NCBI GenBank assembly: GCA_964634355.1
Contig: CAZWIF010000005.1
Coordinates: 1-35,587 of the forward strand
Length of the DNA stretch: 35,587 nt
Source: CAKPSH01 sp964634355
Lineage (GTDB): Bacteria > Bacillota > Clostridia > TANB77 > CAG-508
Direction of reading: 5' to 3'
Shown: positions 12,587 to 23,800 of the stretch, in pieces
Layout of the letters: each line of letters opens with the position of its first letter
Numbering within the stretch: the first letter of the stretch is position 1
The notes under the pieces: model-generated
Told to the model about the DNA's origin: nothing
Seen by the model: only the letters and a program-made list of their open reading frames with translations
The model's database searches: none
Position numbers and translations under genes: made by a program

Positions 12587-14727
12587 TATTCTACACCTCC
12601 TAGCGCCACAACGGCTTCTGTTAGATTGTCAATCTGCTCTTGTAATGCTTGTACTTTATTATTCGTTAAAGTCTCGTTATCTTGATAATATTTTACTGAC
12701 ACATTTGTGCTTATTTCGTCTGTGCTGTATATGTGTGTTACGTTTTTATATGTATGTGCTTTTTTCATTTGTTTTGCAACTGCTTTTTGTTCTTCTGTAA
12801 GTGTAAGTCGTTCTTCTTGTTCTAATTTGTAATATACTGTAGCTCCTTCGCTCAATTCTCCGGTTGTACTTTTATATTCTGTTGTTATTTCTTCATTGTT
12901 GTAACTTTCTATCTTTTTCCAAATATGCACTTCTTCTTCTGTTTCTAAATCAAAGTAGTCTCCTTCAAGGATTTCTTGTTGACACGGCATAGTATATGTT
13001 TGATTTTCGTGTCTTGCATAGTCTGTATTATCTGAATATGAAATCATTAGTTTGTTTATTGTTACAGTTCTATCTTCTGTAAGTCCTGTTGCACTTGAAC
13101 TTTCTATATATTGAGCTGACAACATTACAACTAAATATTTCGCATTTGGTGTCAATTTTACTGATTTTCCGTTAGCACTTACTGAAATATTTGTAAAATC
13201 TGTATTGTCATTTGGTAGTACTGTTAAAAGCTCGTCTGTAAACATATACCATAGCCCCGCATTCATTGAATACGGACGGATTATACTTTCTGTTGAAATG
13301 TAAATATCTTTTGTCAAGTCAGGTAACTCAATTACCCACGCTCTTCTATTTACAGTATTCCATTGCAATTCTGTTGATTTAAAAAAAATCTCATCATCTG
13401 TAATTGTCATATCACCGTAGTAATGACCCTTTATTGTATCTGCGTGTATATCTAATAAATTTTTATTGCATATAGTCTCATTTACATCTTTTACTGTTTC
13501 TATTTCACTAGGGAAATCTACACTAGGCATTGCTCCATAAGCTTCATATGTCATATCTTCATTATCTATTGTTATTATAATGTTTTTAAATTCAGCAGTA
13601 TCGCCTTGACTTACAGTACCTCCTCTATTGTTAAATAACCATACGCTTAAATATTCTTGCCCTTCTGTCAGCTCTGGAACAACAAAAGAGCAAACATTAT
13701 TTGATGATGTAAATTTTGTACTTCCGCCATTTCTGTTAGTTCCATCACTCGCACAAAGTCCTATGTAATATCCAACTTCAGCAAGAGATGATGAACTTTC
13801 ACATTCGCATTTCATTCTTACTGTTGAGCCAACATAATTTGATAAGTCCATAACTGCATATCCATACCATTGATTTCCTGTTGAAGTATAATCTTCTGAA
13901 TCAGCATGGCAAGTTATTATTTTACCTGTTTCTGTAGTTGCTATCGTATTATTGTAACTTGTATGATGTGCATATGAACCATTACAATTAAAAACATTCT
14001 TTCCGCTTCTCGTCTCTTGCTTACTATTCCCGCTTATTTTAAACTGCTTAAACTTTAAGTCACTACTATCATTTAATATAATGCTTTCTCCCTCTGCTGT
14101 TGCTGTAGAGAATTGACTTTTAAGCATATTATTTTCTTCTTGTAGTTCTGTTATCTCTACTCTGTTATTTTCTATATTTGTTGTATTTTCTTCTATTTTA
14201 TTGTTCTGCTCTGTTTGTTCTTCTTGTATATTCGTTATATTTTGAATTACACCAGTATCATCATATTCTTTTCCATTTGTAACATTAAATGTAGTTGTTG
14301 AATTATTTGTATAAGTTATTGTATAAGTATCAATTAATCCATTAGTAGATGTTTTTTCTATATTTTCAATTCCATTCCCTGTATCTCCTTTGACACCCTG
14401 TATTCCTTGAATGCCTTGTTCTCCAATAAAATATCCACTGTCTAATTTGTCTTGTATATCTTTTTCTACTGCTTTTAAGTTTTCTACTTCGCTTTCTATA
14501 GTCTCTGCTCTTTCAATTTCTGCAATTTTTCTAAATTCTTCATTTTCTTGCCTTTCAAGCTCTTTTCTTTGCCTTATCTCTTCTTGCCCTTCTCTCTCTG
14601 TTTCATTTGATATACGCTCTGATTCATTAGTTTGTCTTTGCATTTCATTAATTTGTCTGTTTTCTTCATATTTTATATAATCTGGAATATAGTTTAAGTC
14701 TTTTACTTCTACCTCTATATCTTCCAT
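12586..14727 (-). CDS. Tail fibre / receptor-binding protein with coiled coil and collagen-like segment
   Basis: The ATG at 14727 is chosen because AAAGGAGGTATAAGT lies upstream; an earlier ATG at 14748 precedes that site. 713 residues. Residues 15-95 are an Arg/Glu-rich trimeric coiled coil (QTNESERISNETEREGQEEI), then a collagen-like stretch (GEQGIQGIQGVKGDTGNG), a short coil (NNRVEITELQEENNM) and a strand-rich C-terminal half with carbohydrate-binding-like segments. This build is that of a trimeric host-recognition fibre. It is the last large structural gene before lysis. No in-frame CGG was found. Confidence 0.78.
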   Translation of the reverse strand: MEDIEVEVKDLNYIPDYIKYEENRQINEMQRQTNESERISNETEREGQEEIRQRKELERQENEEFRKIAEIERAETIESEVENLKAVEKDIQDKLDSGYFIGEQGIQGIQGVKGDTGNGIENIEKTSTNGLIDTYTITYTNNSTTTFNVTNGKEYDDTGVIQNITNIQEEQTEQNNKIEENTTNIENNRVEITELQEENNMLKSQFSTATAEGESIILNDSSDLKFKQFKISGNSKQETRSGKNVFNCNGSYAHHTSYNNTIATTETGKIITCHADSEDYTSTGNQWYGYAVMDLSNYVGSTVRMKCECESSSSLAEVGYYIGLCASDGTNRNGGSTKFTSSNNVCSFVVPELTEGQEYLSVWLFNNRGGTVSQGDTAEFKNIIITIDNEDMTYEAYGAMPSVDFPSEIETVKDVNETICNKNLLDIHADTIKGHYYGDMTITDDEIFFKSTELQWNTVNRRAWVIELPDLTKDIYISTESIIRPYSMNAGLWYMFTDELLTVLPNDNTDFTNISVSANGKSVKLTPNAKYLVVMLSAQYIESSSATGLTEDRTVTINKLMISYSDNTDYARHENQTYTMPCQQEILEGDYFDLETEEEVHIWKKIESYNNEEITTEYKSTTGELSEGATVYYKLEQEERLTLTEEQKAVAKQMKKAHTYKNVTHIYSTDEISTNVSVKYYQDNETLTNNKVQALQEQIDNLTEAVVALGGVE

Positions 14728-14731
14728 ATAC

Positions 14732-15103
14732 TTATACCTCCTTTTCATTATGCGTTGCAGTTGATGTCCCTTTTAGTTTTAAATAACCCGTTACAATTGT
14801 TTGTTTAATATTATCTGATATGATTGATATATCAAAAACATATTTCTTATTTATTTGCAATTTATCTGTGTCTGTAGCATTAATTAAAATATTATACATA
14901 TTGTATATTTTTTTATCTTCATCTGTACCTCTATCCACTAATGTAATGCCTTTTCCTAGTGTTTTTTGCATGATAAATAACTTATCTTCTACTGATGATT
15001 TTACTGTAAAATATACTTTATCTATCTCTTTACTCCAGCCTACCAATTTAATGTCTCGTGTGTATGTTCTTCCCTTATAAAACTCAAAAGTTACATTTTC
15101 CAT
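14732..15103 (-). CDS. Small tail-fibre-module protein (BppU-like)
   Basis: 123 residues; the ATG at 15103 follows GGGGTGAGAAAAATT, so an upstream GTG (15115) is less likely. It starts MENVTFEFYKGRTYTRDIKL, and strands alternate with short turns (KVYFTVKSSVEDK, KYVFDISIISDN). It resembles the N-terminal beta domain of baseplate/upper-fibre proteins that connects fibres to the tail. It repeats the role and general look of the 141-residue product at 16139, suggesting duplicated adaptor-fibre pairs. Weak homology, hence moderate confidence. Confidence 0.55.
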   Translation of the reverse strand: MENVTFEFYKGRTYTRDIKLVGWSKEIDKVYFTVKSSVEDKLFIMQKTLGKGITLVDRGTDEDKKIYNMYNILINATDTDKLQINKKYVFDISIISDNIKQTIVTGYLKLKGTSTATHNEKEV

Positions 15104-15118
15104 AATTTTTCTCACCCC

Positions 15119-16129
15119 TTAATACTTATACGCTTTTACCTTTGTAATATATATTTGTGATTGTCTACCAACAGCATTACTAGCACCTACATTTGCATAA
15201 AACTCATGATTTTTATTCAAATATGTATTATGATTTGAAATGCCTGCAACCAATATTTGTCCTATTATTTCACTTGCCATTTCGACAGCATTAAGATATA
15301 TACTAGTTCTTGATGTACTTAAACGTCCAGAAGACATAAAGAAATGAGTTCCATTTATTGTATTACCAGAATAATATTCAACTTCAAATTCATCATAATT
15401 AGATAAATCATCACTTAAATCTACTCTTTCTGTTGTTCCTGTTGCATTATCATATAGTATTGTTCCTTTACAAGCTTCTTGTATTTGTACTTCTACATTA
15501 TAAATGCTTAATTCAACGTTATAAATTCTATCTTTTAAATCTGCTATCATTGCATTTAAATCATCGTTACTTATTCTATCTATCCATTCTACATCGTTGT
15601 TATCACTACTTCTTTTAGCTAATACTTGTCCTGCATTTCCTCCTGTAGGAACTCTAGTATTGCTAAGTTCTTCTTCCAAATCAGTTTTTATATCATAAAT
15701 ACATTTACTTCCTGGTACTGTTTCATTGGTAGAATTTTCTGTTATTTCTGATACAATTGGTAACGAATTTGTTGCCATAGTCATAATTACTGTTTCGACC
15801 TTTGTTCCTATTGTTTCTATCGGATTAACTAATTCAATGGTTTTATTATTTATATCTATTGAATATTCTTGTGTGTTTAATCTCAGTCCATCTACATATA
15901 TATCGATAAATGAATTACTTGTATAACTATCTGGCAATGGTATTTGTGTTTCATTTGTTTGTACAGTTGTATAAATGTTTGCATTTTGGTCATAATAACT
16001 GGCTGTTCCTAATGTCGCAAGCCAGTCTTTTTCGTTTCCTACAAAACCATTTTGTACTGCCGTTTCATAAGCTGAATATCCTCGTTCTCCTTTAAATCCC
16101 AAACATGTTCTTATTTCTATATTACTCAT
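15119..16129 (-). CDS. Tail fibre protein
   Basis: 336 residues; the ATG at 16129 follows AAGGAGGAAAA. The N-terminus MSNIEIRTCLGFKGERGYSA leads into YETAVQNGFVGNEKDWLATL, a motif shared by many Bacillota phage fibres. The centre carries TGGNAGQVLAKRSSDNNDVEW, a fibre-shaft turn typical of trimerising segments, then a coil (DRIYNVELSIYNVEV) and a beta-rich tip. It probably binds the host surface. It is flanked by two adaptor-like genes. Confidence 0.72.
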   Translation of the reverse strand: MSNIEIRTCLGFKGERGYSAYETAVQNGFVGNEKDWLATLGTASYYDQNANIYTTVQTNETQIPLPDSYTSNSFIDIYVDGLRLNTQEYSIDINNKTIELVNPIETIGTKVETVIMTMATNSLPIVSEITENSTNETVPGSKCIYDIKTDLEEELSNTRVPTGGNAGQVLAKRSSDNNDVEWIDRISNDDLNAMIADLKDRIYNVELSIYNVEVQIQEACKGTILYDNATGTTERVDLSDDLSNYDEFEVEYYSGNTINGTHFFMSSGRLSTSRTSIYLNAVEMASEIIGQILVAGISNHNTYLNKNHEFYANVGASNAVGRQSQIYITKVKAYKY

Positions 16130-16138
16130 TTTTCCTCC

Positions 16139-16564
16139 TTATTCTCCTATTTCTCCTGCTTCTGGATATATTATTATTTTCTTTCCTCCATTATCATCAT
16201 ATCCCAACAATGTAATATCATCATTTAGCACAATATCATACCAATATGTTACTCCTTTATTTTTTAAAGGAAACTGTTTAGTGTCTTCCGCTGTTAATGG
16301 TATTTCTACTGTAGTTGTAGGTTCTGTATAACCTATGTCCTTTAATGTAAATTCTTTTCTAAGTATTTCTTTTTTAGTGTAACCTTTCTTTTCAAAGACA
16401 ACGAATGCTATTTTGTCTGTTAATTTAAACTGATATTTTTCTACTTCGTTTGTTACATAATTGTATATATTACTATAAAATGCTAACTTGTTAACTTCTC
16501 CAGTCGTTTTATCTCCCCTTGTTATATAAATTGTTTCCTGGTCTTCTGGATTAACTGCTACCAT
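16139..16564 (-). CDS. Fibre-associated beta-rich protein (BppU-like)
   Basis: 141 residues; the ATG at 16564 follows GAGGAGGGAGTTC. It has the look of a small adaptor: TIYITRGDKTTGEVNKLAFY, then YQFKLTDKIAFVVFEKKGYT and TYWYDIVLNDDITLLGYD. The strand order and the RGD/TTG start resemble the N-domain of baseplate upper proteins that bridge tail and receptor-binding protein. No catalytic motif. It is co-directional and only 9 bases from the fibre gene. Confidence 0.55.
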   Translation of the reverse strand: MVAVNPEDQETIYITRGDKTTGEVNKLAFYSNIYNYVTNEVEKYQFKLTDKIAFVVFEKKGYTKKEILRKEFTLKDIGYTEPTTTVEIPLTAEDTKQFPLKNKGVTYWYDIVLNDDITLLGYDDNGGKKIIIYPEAGEIGE

Positions 16565-16579
16565 GAACTCCCTCCTCTT

Positions 16580-17344
16580 TTAATCATTATAACCTACTAT
16601 CTTTAGTATTTTTATATACCCTGAACTCCCTATAGCTCCTGAAACATAAGAATTACCGCTGCCTACAATATTGTAATATCCATTAGAGTTAAATGTAACT
16701 TGTGTTCCCGTAATACTAATATCCGCTGTTTTATTTTGTATTGTACCAGTTACATCTGCTGGATACCTACTAGTTTGAAGCACGGTTCTAAAGTTTTCAT
16801 TATTGTTTTCTACCTCTACACTTGTCTTTATTCCAATATCATCTTCTCCATAGATTTTTATTTTTTTAAAGTTATTTACTGACCCCTCTGTTAAAGTAAA
16901 GTCTTCTTTTGTTCCTGCTGTTGCTTCATATAATATTGTTTCCGTATTATTTATAGCTGAATTATTCCAAGTATCTATGTCTTGTTCTGTTATACTATCT
17001 AATATTTCTTTATTGCTATGCGTATGTATTACTTCTATGTTTTCAATAGAATCTAATATTTCTTTGTTATCATGTGTGTGTATTGCCTCCTTATCTTCAT
17101 CTGTAAAATCGTTTGTTGATAATTGTTTGCCATTTATTTTGTTTACTTTAGTGTTTAATTCTTCTGTTATTACTTTATTTTGAACAGCATTAGTAGATGT
17201 ACTAGACAATTCCGTATCTAGTACTGATTTCCTTTCTAACATTGTTACTCTATTTTCCGTCGTTCCTATCGCTCCTAATTTATATCTTCTTTCTATATCG
17301 GTTGGTGTCCTTACACCATTTCTGTCTTGTTTTAATAAATTCAT
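16580..17344 (-). CDS. Fibre/receptor-binding protein
   Basis: The ATG at 17344 follows TGGAGGAAATA, giving 254 residues. It has the phrase ELSSTSTNAVQNKVITEELN, a very common hinge in phage tail fibre and receptor-binding proteins. Two copies of IHTHDNKEILDSI / IHTHSNKEILDSI follow; HxH pairs in fibres often bind metal in trimeric shafts. The C-terminal half is glycine- and serine-rich beta structure. It is the first gene after a terminator, so the fibre operon may have its own transcript. Confidence 0.72.
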   Translation of the reverse strand: MNLLKQDRNGVRTPTDIERRYKLGAIGTTENRVTMLERKSVLDTELSSTSTNAVQNKVITEELNTKVNKINGKQLSTNDFTDEDKEAIHTHDNKEILDSIENIEVIHTHSNKEILDSITEQDIDTWNNSAINNTETILYEATAGTKEDFTLTEGSVNNFKKIKIYGEDDIGIKTSVEVENNNENFRTVLQTSRYPADVTGTIQNKTADISITGTQVTFNSNGYYNIVGSGNSYVSGAIGSSGYIKILKIVGYND

Positions 17345-17356
17345 TATTTCCTCCAT

Positions 17357-17397
17357 AAAAAATGAAAGTAAACACTTTCTTTTAGGTGTCTACTTTC
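17357..17397 (-). terminator. Rho-independent terminator after the 17417 gene
   Basis: On the minus strand GAAAGTAGACAC (17397-17386) pairs with GTGTTTACTTTC (17375-17364), 12 bp with one G-T pair, followed by ATTTTTT (to 17357). It separates the virion-protein operon from the fibre genes. Confidence 0.8.
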
Positions 17398-17416
17398 TTT
17401 TTACAATTTCACATTT

Positions 17417-17749
17417 TTATTGAATACTTTCTTTTTTATCTATTTCTGTGTTTTTTACTTGCTGTTTCAGTTCTTCAATCTGCTTTTGCATTTCTTTCAC
17501 AGTCTCTTCCTGCTTGCGTTTTTTGCTTCTTCTCCAGCACATTATTGCTGAAACTAGTGCAGTTATCGCTACCCAATTATAAAAAATACAATATATTAGT
17601 ACATATTCATCAACAAAGGATATATCTACAAAAAACTGCATACCAAATAATAATATTGTTACTTCCCATAATCTGTATTGCTTATCTGTATTAACTTTGC
17701 AGATTACAACTATACAGAGCAATATAAGTGTTATACAAATGCATACCAT
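17417..17749 (-). CDS. Multi-span membrane protein with coiled-coil tail
   Basis: 110 residues; the ATG at 17749 follows AGGGGGAAAAAATT. Hydrophobic segments lie at residues 1-17 (MVCICITLILLCIVVIC), about 28-45 and about 50-68, followed by CWRRSKKRKQ and a coiled coil (EMQKQIEELKQQVKN). The topology with a basic patch after the last span suggests a cytoplasmic coil. It lies directly downstream of the giant virion protein, and the terminator follows. A channel-like role in DNA entry or a superinfection function is possible but unproven. Confidence 0.6.
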   Translation of the reverse strand: MVCICITLILLCIVVICKVNTDKQYRLWEVTILLFGMQFFVDISFVDEYVLIYCIFYNWVAITALVSAIMCWRRSKKRKQEETVKEMQKQIEELKQQVKNTEIDKKESIQ

Positions 17750-17808
17750 AATTTTTTCCCCCTAACATTTGTATACAATATTATATATAATGTTAGAATT
17801 TGTCAAGA

Positions 17809-20800
17809 TTAGTTAAATACTTTTTTATCTAATGCTTGTTTTTCTTCTTTTGTTAATGGTAAGCTTTGTATATATTGTTGTAAATATGTTTGGCTATTTT
17901 TCACACTATAACCTCCAACTATTTTTTCTAATATTAATTTTTGTCCTACATCTAAAGGTAAACTTTGAATATATTGTTGTACCGCTTCTTTTCGTGCACT
18001 TTGCATGGCGGTCTTTTCTTTACTATTCATATCATCAGTATTGGCATATTCATTTTTTATTTTAGCAATTTTCACAACTGCATTAGCGTATTCATCGAAA
18101 CTTATATTAGCATTTGTTATATATTGATAACTCTCATCATTATTATAAAAAGATTTATAAATACTTTCTTTTGCATCGTCATCTAATTCGGTATTAATAA
18201 TTTTATTAGTTATTTCTTCTTTTTTAGTAATTGTATCTATATTTTCGTTATTTTTTATCTTACTTAAAGATGCATATGTTCTCAAGTATGCATTTTTTTC
18301 TTTATTATTTAATCCTAAAATATCTATTTTTTCTGACAACTCATCACTAATACTACTCCATTCCTGAGTACCATTATCTTTATTTTTCAAATAATATTCT
18401 TTACCCCCTACTGTTGCATAATTACTATATTTATCCACATTTTCATAATTAGTTAAAGCATCATATGCTATTTGATTAATTTGAAGCTGTATTGTTGAAA
18501 CTTTATTGTATTTTTCACTATTTGACATTGTTTCATTTATTTGTACTTCTCGTTTTTCCTTGTATAGTTCACTTAATTCGCTACTAATATCATTTATAAA
18601 TTCACTTTTTAGATTATCCTCATCAGTTGCATTACTATCATTTGCTATCTTAGTTAAATTATCTTTTAATTCATAAAATTCACTAGCATATTTATTATCA
18701 AATGTACTATTAGCTGTAAATTTATCTTCAAATAATGATGTCAATATCCCCAGTAAGTTATCATCATTAGCTGTTTTCGTTTCTGGTGTTATCATTGGTA
18801 ATACTATATCTGCTATACTGCCACCGTATTGTTGTAATATATAATTTATTTTATATGGACTTATACCTGCTTGTTTCCCTAGCCATATGCTGAATTTATC
18901 TATTTTCTCATCGTATTGATTTTGGGGTAACTCATCCTCTAATCTTGTTGGTATCAAATCAGTTCCATACCATGTTTTCCCCGACGCTGCCTGTATTAGT
19001 CCAGAAAATAAATTGTCTTCTAAAGGATTATTAGCTCCAGATTGTGACCATGCATTTGTTAGCCAACCCTCAAAAGCTTCTTCCTCTCCTTCTGCGTATT
19101 CCAAAGTTCTTCTCGCTGCACTTCCAAATATGCTTAGCATTCTTCCTTTAGGTATTCTTATAAAAGAGTTGTCATTATATTTTATTAGATAATAATTATC
19201 TTTTATATAATCTGGTATAGCGTTATATTCTTCATCATCATCTCCACTTCCGAATAACATGTGGTTTAGTACTGCTGGAACTATTCCTAACATTGTTGCT
19301 TTTGCAAACATCTTTGCCACACCTGTTGCACCTTGTTCTGTATATGCTTCACTAAAATTTCTAATAAACTTACTAAATCCTTGTACAGATGCGTTTAAGA
19401 ATGTAGCTCCATTTCTATTTAGTGCTTTTGTTACAATTCCACCTCTTCCAAAATTTGTTGTTACCTCTCTTGCATTATACAAAGCTTCATTTACAGATGC
19501 CCCATTATCTAGACTAACCTTATATTCTGTGTATCTTGGTATTAACTCTATGAGTTCATTCAATGTACTAACAACCCTTAAAAACTTGCTTCTGTTTCCT
19601 ATATTAATTTTAGTATAACTAATGCCTGCTTGTGCTTCTGATGCATTTGTTCCATACAATGTCTTAAATTGCTGCCATTCAGCAGAATTGTTCTTTATAT
19701 CTTTCATTGTTTTTCCTGTAAAATAATAATTCAAGAAATCAGTTGTATACTTTGAATTAAGTGTAGCATCCTGAATATCTTTTATTGCATTTACCATTGG
19801 AAATGTCAAACTCCAAGTTGTTAACATTTTTCCATATATCGTATTTGCTATTTGAAGTGGTTTTGCTAATACATTTATACTACTTTCAATTTGTTTTAAT
19901 TGCTGTTGAACTTGGTCATTTAAATTGTTAAATAATTCTTCGCTTATTTTTACTGTAATAGGTTCTCCATTTTCAAAAGCCGTTAAATATTTATTTCCTT
20001 GTTTATCTGTCATAAAGTTTTCTGTATCTTCATTTATATATCTTAAATTCTCTGTGTCTTTTATCGTTCCTTTTTGTTTCTTTATTGTATTTACTATTTC
20101 TTTATATAAATTGTTTTCAGCTATTGCACTTTTATATTGAAATGTCTGTTTTTCTAATGCATTTTCAATAGCATTAAGTGTATCAATATTAGCTCCCCCT
20201 TTTGCTCTTTTTATTGTATTTCTAGAGGTTATATCTTCTACAGTTACATTGTATGGATTAGCTTCTTGATTGCCATAAAATGGCACATAATTTTGATACA
20301 GTTCGTTACTTAATAAATCTGCAAAACCTTGTGTATAACGTCCGCCATTTACTGCATTTTGTAATAAGTTTTTAGCATATTGATTTACTTCTTTGGCATG
20401 CTCTTCAAACTCTGGATAAGTTTTTTCATACGCTTCTACTACTTCCTGCGATTGTTGAGCATCATAGCCTAGTAACCCTTTGTTGACCGCTGCTCTTTCT
20501 GTATTAGCTCTATGTATTAAATAATTGTTAAAATCATCATATAAATCCTTTTCTCTTGCCCAATCAAATAACTCTTTCAATGATTTTCCTATTGGATTTC
20601 CATTATTGTCCGTTTGTGCTGTGTTTATATCTCCACTCACTTCATTTACTATATTATTTACTCTGTCCGCAATATACTTGATGTCTTTGTTTCCTGTTTG
20701 CTTTGAAAAATCATCAATTATAGCATTTCTATTTGTAGTCAGTCTTCTCAAGACTTGCCATGCTTCCTTTAGGTTTCCTTTTGCGTTGTCCTCTGTTTTT

Positions 20801-23800
20801 GTTTCTACTACAGGTGCTATTGTATCTCCCGCTAATTTACTTGTTTTTCCTGCCTCTTGTTTTGTAAATCTCACCAAATCGTTCATAAGCCTATTACTGT
20901 CTTTATATGATGTATCTTTGTAAATTGTATTCTCATTTTTTTCTATTGTATTCAAATCGCTCACTAATGCATCTAAATCGTCCTTTGGTATTTCTTCGAT
21001 AGGTACTTCCTTTTGCACTGGTGTTATTTGTTCTCGCAATTCCTTTATCGTTTCTTGCAATGGTACTATTGCCTCTTCTACTGCTTTAGTTATTCTTATA
21101 TCTTCCAAGTTTGTTTTTGTTCCTGTTGATTTATAGTTTTCTTCTAAGTGCTCTTTCCATTTCGTATCTTCTTGTGAATACCTTACATCTGAACTATATA
21201 ATGTATCTTTATTAACTCGCTTGTTCAACATATCTACTATTTTGCTTAATTTCTGTTCGTCTGTTAAATCCTCTAATATCTCATCATATAATATCTCATT
21301 GAATTGATTACTGTCAATTGTTACTAATAATTTATCTGGAATCACTACAGTCTCTCCATCTGCTCCCCAGCCATTCCTCTCACCTGTAAAAAAGTTTACT
21401 TTCTTATAACCATCTAAATAATTGTCTATATAATTCCTAGTGTCCTCATCCATACTTTCTTCACTTAACTCAAAACAAGAAGCTCCTTTAGTTATATATC
21501 CCTCATCTAATGCTATTTTTCTCTTTATCTGTAATTTCTTACCATCGCTCATTTGCTCGTATTCTTCATAATTAGTGTCATATTTCTCCAAAATGTCATC
21601 TACTTCTGACTCCGCCCTTTCAAAGTCTATATTACCATCTAAGTCTTCATACATATCATAATTAGGACTTAACATGTCATCTATTCTGTCTTCCCACATA
21701 CTGATTCCTGATTCATGTTCTTTTCCTCTAAATGTATTCTCATTGTCAAACCTAAAGAATATATTCTTTTCTTTCCCATCAATGTCTGTATATGTTGCAA
21801 CACTATCCTTATTAATTTTTATCGCATTATTTTCTACTTTTTGCATAGAATATTTAGTAGTATTGACATTTTTATTAGAAGATGGTATAATATTATTAGA
21901 ATTAGTCAACGATGTAGAGAAAGAATTATCTGATGCACTACGATTTTGACTAATTCTTTTTATTTTCGTTACATCATACAATGTCTTTTTAAATCCACTT
22001 TTAGCAATATTTATCATTCCCTCAAACATTATTCCATTTACTTCAAAATTCGTTTTATAATAATCCCAACCGTCTTGTGCAAACTTGTGCCTTCCATCAT
22101 CTTTTGAACTATATTGATATTTAGATACTTTCAAAAGATTGTCTAATTCTGTAGATGCTTTCATCTTAGAACTTTTAGTGCTTTCTGGCAACTTATTCTT
22201 AGGATGAGTGTATTCACTCGCTGTTTTAGATGTTACTTTTGCATTTTCTTCATTAAAATTTATTCCCTTTTCTCTAAAATTATCCAATATGTATTGTTTG
22301 GCTATCCTTTCTTGTTCTTTGTTGCTTTTTCCTTCAAAAATATCTTGGCTTGTGTCAACTTTTACATATTTATTTCCATTTTTATCTGTTTGAATACTGT
22401 ATTGTGTACTTTTACTTAAATTGTTTTCTTGTGTTCTGTAAGCTTCTGCCCATTTATTCTTTAAATCTTTTAAAAATAGTGCTTCATTTGAATTACCTGT
22501 TATCTTATTAGCCCATTCTATTATCTTATTGTAAATCTTTTTAAATATGCTTGGCTTTTCCATTGAAAGACTATTTATAAATTCTTGGTTACCTAGTAAT
22601 TGTCCAGATATATCTGCTACTACTTCGTCGCTTACGTCATCTACTCCATAAGTTTGTTTTAAGTCTTCTAATGCTTGGTTAAATTCTTCGTTTTTACCAG
22701 CATGGTCTATTATTAATTCTCTTATTTCTTGTGTTTCTATTGCGTGTGTTATTTCATGTGTTAATAAAAATTCTCCAGCTCTTTTAGAGTTAGGATTTAT
22801 TCTTATTTCTACTTCTCCATTATCAAGAGTTGTTATTTGAGCATCTACAGATTTTCCTTTTGGATTTATTATTGTATCATCTAATCTAACATTATAATTT
22901 TTGTCAGTTATCACTTTCTCTATTGTTTTGCCTAGGGTTTTTGCTTCTTCGCTATTGTTCCAGTATTTTGACATGTCTTGTCTTAGATTATTTATTTTTT
23001 CATTGTCTGTTGCTTTATATTGATATTTTTGATTTGAATTTTTGTTTTGAGCCGTTTTGTTTTCTTGCTGTGTAATTTGTCCTTGCTGTGAAACCGTCTT
23101 ATTTTCAATTATAGTTTGTCCTACTGGGGCTAGTTCATTAATCTGCTTATCTATTTGTTCTATCTGTTGCTGTAGTGTAGCTTGCAATGCCAATTCTGGC
23201 GTATTCGCTAATTCATTTTTCAATTGTATCTTTTCGCTTTGCAGTTGTTGCACTTGCATATTTTCCTGATTGTCTAAAGTATAATCTATACTTTGAAGTT
23301 GTCCATATGTCTCTTTCGCTCCCTCTTGCAATCTCTGCTTTATAGTTTTTTCTCCAAATTCTCTTATGTTTTCCTGTATAGCCCCTTTCATTTGTTCTGT
23401 TGTCACACTTTTACCATTTCTTATATTATTATATACCTCAACAGATTTTATTAATCCAGAACCTGCTCCACCTGCAACTATCCCCATTAATGCACCCGTA
23501 AATCCTGCTTGTAACATTCTTTCTCCCATGTCAGACCAATCCGAACTTTTGCTACCTCCTGTTACTTGTGCTGTTAACTCTTGTGCTGGCTCCATTATAG
23601 CTTCTTGACCAAATTCTTCAAGTGTATTCATTCCAAAACTTTCTAGTACTTCTTTACTTAATCCTGCTCCTGTTATTCCTTTCTTTACTGTACTTAATGC
23701 ACTTCCTGTTATTACCTGTTCTGTTATCCCCTCTAAACTCCCCATTATAGTTGCATATTTAAAGGCATTTTTATTGTTCATTCCTCTACTAATAGCCTCA